Of a stretch of DNA of 64,000 nucleotides, positions 46,921 through 54,709 are shown piece after piece. How positions within the stretch are numbered: the first letter of the stretch is position 1; every line of letters begins with the position of its first letter. Origin of the DNA: Caballeronia sp031450805 (GTDB lineage: Bacteria; Pseudomonadota; Gammaproteobacteria; Burkholderiales; Burkholderiaceae); NCBI RefSeq assembly GCF_031450805.1, contig NZ_JARTVY010000001.1:1984001-2048000 (forward strand). The letters run 5' to 3'. The translations under genes were made by a program, and so were the position numbers. Below the pieces are notes generated by a model. That model was not told the DNA's origin, did no database searches, and saw nothing but the letters and a program-made list of their open reading frames with translations.

Positions 46921-48327
46921 ATGACTCAAGTCCGTACACGCTTCGCCCCGAGCCCGACCGGCTTCATCCACCTCGGCAACATTCGCTCCGCGCTTTATCC
47001 GTGGGCGTTCGCGCGGAAGATGAAGGGCACCTTCGTGCTGCGCATCGAGGACACGGACGTGGAGCGCTCCACGGAAGCCTCCGTCGACGCCATCCTCGAA
47101 GGCATGGCGTGGCTCGGTCTCGATTTCGACGAAGGCCCGTTCTATCAGATGCAGCGCATGGACCGGTATCGCGAAGTGGTCGCGCAGATGCTCGAGAACG
47201 GACTTGCGTATCACTGCTATATGTCGACGGAAGAACTCGACGCGCTGCGCGAACGGCAGCGCGCCGCCGGCGAGAAGCCGCGTTACGACGGCACGTGGCG
47301 CCCGGAGCCGGGCAAGGTGCTGCCGCCGGTGCCCGAAGGCGTGCAGCCGGTGGTGCGCTTTCGCAATCCGCTCACGGGCGTCGTCGCGTGGGACGACGCG
47401 GTTAAGGGACGCATCGAAATCTCGAACGCAGAGCTCGACGACCTCGTGATCGCGCGGCCGGACGGCACGCCGACGTACAACTTCTGCGTGGTCGTCGACG
47501 ATCTCGACATGAAGATCAGCCACGTCATTCGCGGTGACGATCACGTGAATAACACGCCGCGCCAGATCAACATCCTGCGGGCGCTCGGCGGCGAGCCGCC
47601 CGTGTACGCGCATCTGCCGACCGTGCTGAACGAGCAGGGCGAAAAGATGAGCAAGCGCCACGGCGCGATGAGCGTGGTCGGGTATCGGGATGCCGGCTAT
47701 CTGCCGGAAGCGGTCGTGAACTACCTCGCGCGGCTCGGCTGGTCGCACGGCGATGCGGAAATCTTCTCGCGCGAGCAGTTCGTCGAATGGTTCGATCTCG
47801 AGCATCTTGGCAAGTCGCCGGCGCAGTACGATCACGACAAGCTCAATTGGCTCAACGCGCATTACATCAAGGAAGCGGACAACGGGCGGCTCGCCGAACT
47901 GGCCCGGCCGTTCCTTGCCGAAGCGGGGATCGACGCCGCGGCCATCGATGGCGGCGCGCCGCTGGATCAGGTCGTCGCCCTGCTGAAAGACCGCGCATCG
48001 ACGGTGAAGGAGATCGCCGATAACGCCGCGATGTTCTATCGCGAGCCGGCCATCGACCCCGACGCGTATGCGCAGCATGTGACCGATGCGGTGCGCCCGG
48101 CCATCGCCGATCTGCGCGCGGCGCTCGAACAGGCGGAATGGAGCAAGGAAGCCATCTCCGCCGCGCTGAAATCGACGCTGGCCGCGCACAAGCTCAAGAT
48201 GCCGCATCTGGCGATGCCGGTGCGCCTGCTCGTCGCGGGCACGACGCACACGCCGTCGATCGACATCGTGCTGATGCTGTTTGGCCGCGAAGCGGTGCTG
48301 CGTCGGCTTGGAAAGGCGGCTGGTTGA
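46921..48327 (+). CDS. gltX: glutamyl-tRNA synthetase
   Basis: A 468-residue class I aminoacyl-tRNA synthetase. The HIGH-type signature is SPTGFIHLGNIRSALYPW (HLGN at residues 17-20), the KMSKR loop lies at 242-246, and the anticodon-binding helical domain follows. It charges tRNA-Glu. Two tRNA-Glu genes follow within 2.2 kb. The start MTQVRTRFAPSPTG at 46921 is standard. Confidence 0.96.
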   Translation: MTQVRTRFAPSPTGFIHLGNIRSALYPWAFARKMKGTFVLRIEDTDVERSTEASVDAILEGMAWLGLDFDEGPFYQMQRMDRYREVVAQMLENGLAYHCYMSTEELDALRERQRAAGEKPRYDGTWRPEPGKVLPPVPEGVQPVVRFRNPLTGVVAWDDAVKGRIEISNAELDDLVIARPDGTPTYNFCVVVDDLDMKISHVIRGDDHVNNTPRQINILRALGGEPPVYAHLPTVLNEQGEKMSKRHGAMSVVGYRDAGYLPEAVVNYLARLGWSHGDAEIFSREQFVEWFDLEHLGKSPAQYDHDKLNWLNAHYIKEADNGRLAELARPFLAEAGIDAAAIDGGAPLDQVVALLKDRASTVKEIADNAAMFYREPAIDPDAYAQHVTDAVRPAIADLRAALEQAEWSKEAISAALKSTLAAHKLKMPHLAMPVRLLVAGTTHTPSIDIVLMLFGREAVLRRLGKAAG

Positions 48328-48421
48328 GGAAGCGGCGCGCAATGGGCGGATGGCGGATCATCCATTGCGCGCGAAACCGGCAGGTGAGGCAGAAAAGTTT
48401 CGATTTATCGCTCCGAAGGTA

Positions 48422-48450
48422 TTTACAAGTTCGAAAACGGCCGATAGAAT
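48422..48450 (+). promoter_or_regulatory. promoter of tRNA-Ala(GGC)
   Basis: TTTACA (48422-48427), a 17-base spacer and TAGAAT (48445-48450), then CTCGTTTCTG before the tRNA 18 bases later. Confidence 0.75.
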
Positions 48451-48468
48451 CTCGTTTCTGTTCTGCAA

Positions 48469-48544
<76 letters not shown>

Positions 48545-48615
48545 AAGAACAGATGAAGCAGTTTCGCGAAGTATTGTCCGGTTCATTTGCCAGATTCGGA
48601 AGTCGCAAAAAATAC

Positions 48616-48644
48616 TTCACAAGATACTCGAAGTTGTTTAGAAT
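48616..48644 (+). promoter_or_regulatory. promoter of the tRNA-Glu/Asp cluster
   Basis: TTCACA (48616-48621), a 17-base spacer and TAGAAT (48639-48644), then CTCGGTCTTCG. It lies 74 bases before the first tRNA-Glu. Confidence 0.7.
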
Positions 48645-48717
48645 CTCGGTCTTCGTTGATTCGAAGCAGCAAACGGAATCAGCGAAGCAAGCATCAAAGA
48701 CAGATTCACAAGTTTCT

Positions 48718-48793
48718 GTCCCCTTCGTCTAGAGGCCTAGGACATCACCCTTTCACGGTGAGTACAGGGGTTCGAATCCCCTAGGGGACGCCA
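48718..48793 (+). tRNA. tRNA-Glu (anticodon TTC), copy 1
   Basis: A 76-base cloverleaf with acceptor GTCCCCT/AGGGGAC, anticodon loop CTTTCAC, T-loop GGTTCGAATCC and encoded CCA. Confidence 0.97.
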
Positions 48794-48869
48794 GAACATC
48801 GGCGGCTGCTAGTTAAAAGCGCTGCAAGGTTTCATGAGCTGAATAAGCGCGTGAAACGACGAAAGAGCT

Positions 48870-48946
48870 GGAGCGGTAGTTCAGTTGGTTAGAATACCGG
48901 CCTGTCACGCCGGGGGTCGCGGGTTCGAGCCCCGTCCGCTCCGCCA
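48870..48946 (+). tRNA. tRNA-Asp (anticodon GTC), copy 1
   Basis: A 77-base cloverleaf with acceptor GGAGCGG/CCGCTCC, anticodon loop CTGTCAC, T-loop GGTTCGAGCCC and encoded CCA. Confidence 0.97.
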
Positions 48947-48969
48947 ACACTTTGCGAGCAGGAGTAAGT

Positions 48970-48993
48970 CCGGCTGATCAGCCGGTTTTTTTT
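48970..48993 (+). terminator. terminator after the first tRNA-Glu/Asp pair
   Basis: The perfect palindrome CCGGCTGATCAGCCGG is followed by eight T residues. It separates the two tRNA pairs. Confidence 0.88.
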
Positions 48994-49019
48994 CGCCGCA
49001 GGGTTGCAATAAGTTTGTT

Positions 49020-49095
49020 GTCCCCTTCGTCTAGAGGCCTAGGACATCACCCTTTCACGGTGAGTACAGGGGTTCGAATCCCCTAGGGGACGCCA
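49020..49095 (+). tRNA. tRNA-Glu (anticodon TTC), copy 2
   Basis: Identical in sequence to copy 1 at 48718-48793, with the same downstream GCCAGAACATCGGCGGCTGC. Confidence 0.97.
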
Positions 49096-49168
49096 GAACA
49101 TCGGCGGCTGCTAGTTAGCGCTGCACGTTCGCGAGGTTCATCATCCTCGCGGGCGGGATGAAAGAGTT

Positions 49169-49245
49169 GGAGCGGTAGTTCAGTTGGTTAGAATACCGGC
49201 CTGTCACGCCGGGGGTCGCGGGTTCGAGTCCCGTCCGCTCCGCCA
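49169..49245 (+). tRNA. tRNA-Asp (anticodon GTC), copy 2
   Basis: Same as copy 1 except for one base at the last T-loop position (GGTTCGAGTCC instead of GGTTCGAGCCC), which leaves the stems intact. Confidence 0.97.
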
Positions 49246-49257
49246 ACTCACGATGAG

Positions 49258-49288
49258 AAAATCCAGCCTTCGGGCTGGATTTTTTTTC
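49258..49288 (+). terminator. terminator after the second tRNA pair
   Basis: AAAATCCAGCC, a TTCG tetraloop, GGCTGGATTTT and further T residues form a strong intrinsic terminator. Confidence 0.92.
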
Positions 49289-49388
49289 GCCTGTTCTTTC
49301 CGCGCCGTCCGCTTGAATTCTGCGGCGTTTGCAAACCGCGTCCCGACCATCGCATTTTCGATTGCCAGCACGCTCGCGCTGACATAGT

Positions 49389-49886
49389 GTGGAGGCACTG
49401 TCCCGTGCCTGCATGCGTGCGATGCTCGACCCGACCGAAGACCTTTCCCTCTACCAGCTCCGCCAGGCGACCATGGCCGACTTCGCGTTCGCCGAGGCGC
49501 TCACGCACGACAACATGGTCGGCTACTACCGGCGGCACAATCTCGTCTGGCGCGGCGATCTTTTCTTGTCGAGCTGGCGCGAATCCGAGAACTTCATCCT
49601 GCAGGCCGACGGCGTGCCGATCGGCATGATGCGCGTCACCGAGGAACATCACTCGCTTCATATCCGCGATGTCCAGATCGCGCAGGGCTATCGCGGCCGG
49701 GGCGCCGGCACCTTCCTGCTCGACACGGCCCATCGATGGGCCCGGGCGCGCGGTCTCACGGAATGCCAGTTGCGCGTGTTCGTCGATAACCCCGCCGCAC
49801 GCCTCTATGTGCGCATGGGCTATCGGCCGGCCGGGCCGCGGCTGGCGCAACTCGGCGCGATCCGGCACATGGTTCGGCGTGTCTAG
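49389..49886 (+). CDS. GNAT-family N-acetyltransferase
   Basis: A protein of up to 165 residues with the GNAT acetyl-CoA motif IAQGYRGRGAGTFLLDTAHRWA (Q/RxxGxG/A) near residue 98, preceded by SLHIRDVQ and followed by ECQLRVFVDNPAARLYVRMGY. The acceptor substrate is unknown. The frame is open from GTG 49389; ATG codons at 49413 and 49422 are also possible starts, and only GGAGG at 49391 resembles a ribosome site. It lies after the tRNA cluster terminator and converges on the AraC gene. Confidence 0.83.
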   Translation: MEALSRACMRAMLDPTEDLSLYQLRQATMADFAFAEALTHDNMVGYYRRHNLVWRGDLFLSSWRESENFILQADGVPIGMMRVTEEHHSLHIRDVQIAQGYRGRGAGTFLLDTAHRWARARGLTECQLRVFVDNPAARLYVRMGYRPAGPRLAQLGAIRHMVRRV

Positions 49887-49904
49887 CGCCTTCGCCGCAG
49901 CCGA

Positions 49905-50738
49905 TCAGAGGCTATCGACGTTGCGCTCGTCGCTCGCATCGCGTGCGAAGAAGGCGCGGGGACTTTCGCCGAAGGCGCGGCGGAACATCGCCGAGAACGC
50001 GCTCTGACTCTGATAACCCAGCTCCCGCGCAACCTGCGCGAGCGGCCGCCCCTGGCTCAATAGCGGAATGGCGCGCGCGAGCACGGCCTGCTGACGCCAC
50101 TGCGAGAAACTTACGCCCAACTCGCGCCTGAAAAGCCGTGCGATGGTGCGCGTGCTCGCGCCCGCTTCCGATGACCAGCGCTCCAGGTCCGCATGCGACG
50201 GATCGGCGAGCACCGCGTTGCAGAGCGCGCGCAGGCGTTTCTCCGTGGGCATCGGCACGGAAAGCGGCAGCGGCTGGGAACGAATGATTTCGTCGAGCGC
50301 GAGCGTGCCGAGCAGCCGCTCGCGCTCGCGGGTGATCGGCTTATCGTCCAGTGCTGCGATCACTTCGCGCAATAGCGGCGATACCTCGACGACGCGGCAC
50401 GCATCGAGCCCCGGCGGCACGACGCTGGCATCCACGTAAAGCGTGCGCAGATACGCGTCCTCGACGATCACGACTTCGTGCGTGACGTTGGGCGGCATCC
50501 AGATCGCGCGCGAGGGCGGGACCATCCATGTGGAATCGGCGGTTGCGACGCGCAGCACGCCGCGCGACGTATAAGCTACCTGCGCCCACGCATGCGTATG
50601 CAGCGCGATCCGGACGCCGGACGGCACCGGCCGCGAGCGCACGCGAATGGGATGATCGAGCGTCGGCGAGTGCTCGACGGGGATATCGAGATGCTCGACC
50701 TCCTCGTTGAACGGCCGCGGATCGGCAAACGTCGCCAT
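49905..50738 (-). CDS. AraC-family transcriptional regulator with cupin N-terminus
   Basis: A 277-residue regulator. The N-terminal half is a cupin-like sensor domain (SGVRIALHTHAWAQVAYTSRGV). The C-terminal AraC domain has two helix-turn-helix segments, STRTIARLFRRELGVSFSQWR and RPLAQVARELGYQSQSAFSAMFRR. The first carries a typical recognition helix for this family. The ligand and targets are unknown; it stands alone, 146 bases from the divergent cyclotransferase-like gene. Confidence 0.87.
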   Translation of the reverse strand: MATFADPRPFNEEVEHLDIPVEHSPTLDHPIRVRSRPVPSGVRIALHTHAWAQVAYTSRGVLRVATADSTWMVPPSRAIWMPPNVTHEVVIVEDAYLRTLYVDASVVPPGLDACRVVEVSPLLREVIAALDDKPITRERERLLGTLALDEIIRSQPLPLSVPMPTEKRLRALCNAVLADPSHADLERWSSEAGASTRTIARLFRRELGVSFSQWRQQAVLARAIPLLSQGRPLAQVARELGYQSQSAFSAMFRRAFGESPRAFFARDASDERNVDSL

Positions 50739-50884
50739 ATTCGGATTGGTGTGAAAGCGTGCTGCATGACGGCGCTGGACCCTGGCCGCGACTTGTCGAT
50801 GTTAATCGACCATTGCAGGCAGCGGTTTTTTGGGCGGCGATAATGCTCGCTCATCCGATTGTCGACATGGGAGCGCTTCCGCCG

Positions 50885-51301
50885 ATGCAACACGTTTTCG
50901 TCTATGGCACGCTTCGCGCGGGCGAGGTCAACGATATCAATGCCGCCGCGCAACGTCATGCGATTGCGGCGCCGACGCGGATCGGCGCGGCGCACGTGGC
51001 AGGCCGTCTATACGATTTCGGCTCGTATCCGGGACTGGTGCTGGACGACGCCGGCGCGCCCGTTCATGGCGATATCTATCTGATCGAAGATGCGCTCGTG
51101 CCCGTGCTCGATGAGATCGAGCACGTGTATCCGGGCGTGGAAGGGCTGTTCCGCGCGCATCGATTGCACGTCGAAGTCGAAATGGACGGCGGCGCGACGC
51201 ACATCGATTGTCTGGTCTACCCGGTGACGGCCGCGGCGGCGCAAGGGCTGCCGCGCATAGAAGGCGGCGACTGGATCGCGCACCGCACTGCTCGCGCCTG
51301 A
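50885..51301 (+). CDS. gamma-glutamylcyclotransferase-like (AIG2/YtfP) protein
   Basis: A 138-residue protein with the N-terminal signature MQHVFVYGTLRAGEVN, the phosphate/carboxylate-binding YGTLR loop of the GGCT-like fold. YDFGSYPGLVLDD and DEIEHVYPG follow; the latter carries the conserved catalytic Glu region. Members act on gamma-glutamyl peptides, but many are uncharacterised. I prefer ATG 50885 with GGAG upstream; ATG 50867 and 50843 are in frame. A tandem heptamer repeat follows the stop. Confidence 0.8.
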   Translation: MQHVFVYGTLRAGEVNDINAAAQRHAIAAPTRIGAAHVAGRLYDFGSYPGLVLDDAGAPVHGDIYLIEDALVPVLDEIEHVYPGVEGLFRAHRLHVEVEMDGGATHIDCLVYPVTAAAAQGLPRIEGGDWIAHRTARA

Positions 51302-51336
51302 GCGAAGGGCGAAGGGCGAAGGGCGAAGGGCGAAGC
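51302..51336 (+). repeat. tandem heptamer repeat (GCGAAGG)
   Basis: GCGAAGG occurs four times followed by a fifth, partly changed unit GCGAAGC, immediately after the cyclotransferase stop. It looks like a slippage-prone short repeat without coding function. Confidence 0.8.
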
Positions 51337-51436
51337 GAAAAGCGGGGCAAAAGCAACCCACGCCGTCACGCGAGGCACATGCATCGCCGTGACGGCGCGG
51401 CCGACCCGCGCGGCGAGGTCGGAAAGCCGAAGCGCG

Positions 51437-51682
51437 TTACTCGGCCGAGTGCTTCTTCGACTTGCCGTGCGACTTCTTGTGATGGCCCGACTTGCCCGAC
51501 GTCGACTGATCCATCTGCATGTCCTGCATGCTGGACTGACGCGATTGCAGCGCCTGCGCGCGCGACTCGACGTCGGCGATCCGTGCCGGGTCCGTGCTCA
51601 TGCGCACGCCTTGTTCGCTTTGCGCGTATGCCGATGCGACGGCGCTGATGGACAACAGAACAGCCAGGGACACCTTCTTCAT
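51437..51682 (-). CDS. hypothetical secreted protein with His/Lys-rich tail
   Basis: An 81-residue protein with a clear Sec signal (MKKVSLAVLLSISAVASAYA, cleavage after AYA). The mature part starts with QSEQGVRMSTDPARI, contains a Gln/Met/Ser-rich segment (SSMQDMQMDQSTSG) and ends in a basic tail GKSGHHKKSHGKSKKHSAE. AGGAGCTAAAA precedes the ATG. I do not recognise a family. The tail could bind metal or polyanions, but that is a guess. Confidence 0.75.
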   Translation of the reverse strand: MKKVSLAVLLSISAVASAYAQSEQGVRMSTDPARIADVESRAQALQSRQSSMQDMQMDQSTSGKSGHHKKSHGKSKKHSAE

Positions 51683-51940
51683 TTTTAGCTCCTAATAGCA
51701 GTTGAACCCGGGAATCGCCTGCCGACCCGGTCAGACAGACCCAAGGATTCGAGCAAAAAGCGCTCCTGCTTTTGCCGGCGAGCGCCTCTCCGGTCGAGCG
51801 ACGATCCGGGTAAGTCGATCGTAAGCCTAAAACAAGTGCGCAGGATGTCGGGCAGGCGATTTCGGCCGGCCGTCGGCCGGTGCGGAATCATACCGGCGCG
51901 GTTCGGTCCTTTCTAGTCCTGATTATTTTGATATGGCGCC

Positions 51941-52657
51941 CTAGTAGAGGTGCAGCCAGCGATACACATGAAACCGCGCAAGCCCGACGAGTTCATGCAG
52001 CGCGAGCTCGCTATTTTCGAAACTCTTGAAACGCGGAATGAGCGTTAGCCGGGAGCGCCGCACGTCGGAGACATAAGGCTGTGGTTCATAGCCGAACGCT
52101 TCGAACGCCCGGACAGAACGCCGCATGTGATAGGCCGACGTGATGACGATCAACGCGCCATCGTGTGCATTCCCTAATATCTCGGCTACGTTTTGTGCGT
52201 TTTGATAGGTGTTCAGGCTCTTGTTTTCTCGCGTGAGATCGGCGGAAGGCACGCCTCTCGCCAGCACGTAGGGCGCGTAATTGTCGGCTTCCGCTTGTCC
52301 GTGATCCTGCGGATCACCGCCGCTGACGATCACGCGGCACGATGCGCCTCTCTCCCGGCACTCACGATACACCTGCGCCGCCGCCGCGATGCGCGGCATC
52401 GCGGCCCGCTTGGGAACGAGTCCCGAGTCGCTGCGCGAGGTTCCGCCGCCCATCAGGACGATCGTCGTCTTCGGTGCGAAGGAGGGCGGTATCGTCTCTT
52501 CATAACCGTACTGTGCGAGAGCGAACAGCGGTCTTGCGAACCAGCCTGTACCGAATCCCCAAGCGAGCAGTAATCCGACGATGGCGATTTGCTTGCGCCT
52601 TCTCGGCCAAAGCGCGAACAATGCAAAAAAAAGCAGCAATAAAGTAAATAGAACCAA
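51941..52657 (-). CDS. YdcF/DUF218 family membrane protein
   Basis: A 238-residue protein with two N-terminal membrane segments (LFTLLLLFFALFALW and IAIVGLLLAWGFGTGWF). The DUF218 domain follows, with TTIVLMGGGTSRSDSG, CRVIVSGGDPQDHGQAEAD, LTRENKSLNTYQNAQN and LIVITSAYHMRRSVRAF. Relatives include the envelope proteins SanA and ElyC, which affect peptidoglycan and the outer-membrane barrier. No partner gene is adjacent. Confidence 0.88.
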   Translation of the reverse strand: MVLFTLLLLFFALFALWPRRRKQIAIVGLLLAWGFGTGWFARPLFALAQYGYEETIPPSFAPKTTIVLMGGGTSRSDSGLVPKRAAMPRIAAAAQVYRECRERGASCRVIVSGGDPQDHGQAEADNYAPYVLARGVPSADLTRENKSLNTYQNAQNVAEILGNAHDGALIVITSAYHMRRSVRAFEAFGYEPQPYVSDVRRSRLTLIPRFKSFENSELALHELVGLARFHVYRWLHLY

Positions 52658-52936
52658 TTTGATTGGGGTAACGTATTGGTTTCAGGGCAATTCGCTCCGT
52701 CATCGCGTGTTCAGAGCGCATCGGCGAGTGGTGCAGAAAGCGCGTGATCAGCGCGCGTTCAACGGGGGTTTTTAAGAGAAAGCAGCACCTAACGCAAGCG
52801 GCGGCCAAACATTCAGGCTGCGAACGGTGGTCTCGCTCGTCAGTGTGAAATTCGGCGCGCCGCGTTTAGTCGACGTCGCGGGCCGTCTTGCGACCGTCAC
52901 GAGCGTCGTCATGGCTGCATAGGAAGAAAGAACGAG

Positions 52937-53248
52937 ATGACCACGTATTCCAACGAAGCCGTACTGGAAGCACTTCGCCGGGCGCAGTATCGTCAGGTTC
53001 CGTGGGCGAAACGCCCCAACGTTTTCGACCGTCTTCGCGCCCTCGGACTACTCGAACTCGCGCGGCAGAGAACCGTCGCGCCGGCGCCCGGGTTCCACGC
53101 ACCCGTCGATATCGCCGTCGTCACCGAGCGGGGAAAGCAGGAATTTTCGCGGTTGTCGAAAGATGAGCGGTCGATCGACTGGGACCTGCGCCGGAGCGAG
53201 CCTTACACCTTCGGCGGCCACGAAGCGATGCTCGAAGCGAGAATCTAG
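52937..53248 (+). CDS. hypothetical cytosolic protein
   Basis: A 103-residue protein starting MTTYSNEAVLEALRRAQYRQ, with AGGAAGAAAGAACGAG before the ATG. The middle has a region that looks like a winged-helix fragment (VFDRLRALGLLELARQR, then PVDIAVVTERGKQEFSRL), and the end reads EPYTFGGHEAMLEARI. I do not recognise the family; it resembles short conserved hypothetical proteins of Burkholderia. No signal peptide or membrane segment is present. Confidence 0.65.
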   Translation: MTTYSNEAVLEALRRAQYRQVPWAKRPNVFDRLRALGLLELARQRTVAPAPGFHAPVDIAVVTERGKQEFSRLSKDERSIDWDLRRSEPYTFGGHEAMLEARI

Positions 53249-53448
53249 TCCACGCGCTCGAGGGCAGCGTCAGCATCGGCTACTGGCCGAGGGTGCGGCG
53301 TCGTCGGTGCATGCGGGTGAGGAAAGTGGAAAAAAGCCCGTATCCTGGGATACGGGCAGACCGGATATCACTGTTGCCATGCTGTGCTCATGGCATAAGG
53401 TGTGACTGATGGCGGCGCGCGTGGTTCCGCCTCGACGAACGTCGGCGA

Positions 53449-53694
53449 TCAGTGCTGCGGCGAGCGTTCTTCGCGATCGTTGTCAGGCCGGGCGCGCACG
53501 TTACTCGCGATATCCCCGCGCGGCGCGGGCGGTGCCGTAGCGCGGGCGCGCGCGGCGTTCTGTTGCGTGGCCGTCGCGGTCCGGGTACTCAGGCGCAAAT
53601 CGGACGATGCCAGCGGCGGCTGCGTGTGGCCCGCTGCCGCTACACCGGCGAGCGCACCGAGCGCACCTCGGACGAGCAGAGTCGATGCCTTCAT
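53449..53694 (-). CDS. hypothetical small secreted protein
   Basis: An 81-residue protein with a hydrophobic N-terminus (STLLVRGALGALAGVAAAG). A disordered, Arg/Ala/Thr-rich remainder ends DNDREERSPQH. GAAGGAC precedes the ATG. I do not recognise a family, and coding is less certain than for its neighbours because the composition is simple. Confidence 0.45.
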   Translation of the reverse strand: MKASTLLVRGALGALAGVAAAGHTQPPLASSDLRLSTRTATATQQNAARARATAPPAPRGDIASNVRARPDNDREERSPQH

Positions 53695-53896
53695 GGAAAG
53701 TCCTTCGAGTCCTCGTGGACGTGTTTATCCACCCCACAAGCTATGCCTCGTCGGACCGAACCGCTGTAAGCAATGGTAAAGAGTTGTATCGCGTCAGGCG
53801 CGCAGCGCTTGGGCGATGAGGGAGAACAGCATGCGCGAAAGGGAGAGCGGCCGAGCCGTAGCCGGCGCGCAACCGGCTACGTTCAGAGAAGCGAAC

Positions 53897-54298
53897 TCAG
53901 GCCATTTTGGCGGGCGCGCGCCACGATTCCGGATTGGTCCAGAATGCGCCGCGCAAGCGATCGCGGCTCGGCGGCGCCGGCGGCTTTACCGCGCTGGAGC
54001 CGATGCGTCCACGCAACGAGACCTCGCGGCCGTTGCTCGACAGACGCTTCACGATTTCGGCGAGCGTGCCATCGGCTTGCCATTCGTCGAAGCGACGACG
54101 GCAGGTGGGCGGCGAAGGATAACGGCCGGGGAGCTTCGACCAGCCTTCGCCTGTCGACAACACCCAGAGCACGGCGTTGACTACCGAGCGCGCTTCGACA
54201 CGCGGACGGCCGCGCCGCTCGCTGCGTGCCGGCTCGGAACAGAACAACGCCTCAACCAGCGCCCACTCGTTATCTCTCAAATCGTCGAACAGCACCAT
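53897..54298 (-). CDS. stand-alone IS5-family transposase-like domain (DUF4096)
   Basis: A 133-residue protein with the N-terminal IS5/DUF4096 transposase domain: LFDDLRDNEWALVEALFCSE, then RRGRPRVEARSVVNAVLWVL and TGEGWSKLPGRYPSPPTCRR. The DDE catalytic domain is missing; instead a short tail (GAFWTNPESWRAPAKMA) ends the frame. No terminal inverted repeats, target duplication or remaining transposase frame are visible on either side. Similar short proteins occur in other Burkholderia genomes as far as I recall, so it may be a retained DNA-binding domain and not a recent insertion remnant. Confidence 0.7.
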   Translation of the reverse strand: MVLFDDLRDNEWALVEALFCSEPARSERRGRPRVEARSVVNAVLWVLSTGEGWSKLPGRYPSPPTCRRRFDEWQADGTLAEIVKRLSSNGREVSLRGRIGSSAVKPPAPPSRDRLRGAFWTNPESWRAPAKMA

Positions 54299-54709
54299 AT
54301 CTCACCTCAGCGAAGCTAACCCCGGTGCGCTGCCCCGCGCCGCGCACTCTGGTCGGAATCCGATGAACGAATACCAGGGAAGGCCGAAACCGCCGCGGCG
54401 ACCATGTTTCGATATCTCCGCGTAGGACTCCGACCCTGTGCGCAATGAAATGCGAGAACCGTGCCATGCATGTCGCGAAATCCGGGAAACCCGCATGGCA
54501 GTAGGCTGACGCGATGCCAGCATGGCCCGTATCAGACCCGAAACGGATTGATTAAGAAATCGGGACAATCACCAATCCTGTGCAGCGGGCCCATCAGCCG
54601 TGCGTCGAGGGTGGATTGCTGCACTGCGGCGAAACCGCGGCTGCGAGCGGCGCGAGGCGCTATGCGCATATAATCCGGCATGAAAACCGGCTATTAATGA
54701 ATCATCGGA
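54299..54709. other. intergenic region upstream of the LysR gene
   Basis: No supported gene. A TATAAT hexamer at 54669-54674 is a candidate -10 for the LysR gene, without a clear -35, and CCGG-CATGAAAA-CCGG follows it at 54675-54690. A minus-strand frame at 54302-54568 lacks family features. Confidence 0.5.

Noticed and set aside
48718..49245. The tRNA repeats as a prophage or island attachment site
   Set aside because: No integrase gene or truncated tRNA copy lies near; both tRNA sets are complete, so local duplication is the simpler reading.
49614..49627. GTGCCGATCGGCAT as a further copy of the recurring palindrome
   Set aside because: It lies within the acetyltransferase coding sequence and encodes conserved residues (VPIGM), so codon choice explains it.
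51685..51891. A 68-codon minus-strand frame before the small secreted protein
   Set aside because: It abuts the start of the secreted protein, has no motif and covers its likely promoter region.
54302..54568. An 88-codon minus-strand frame in the gap before the LysR gene
   Set aside because: No family resemblance and no convincing ribosome-binding site.
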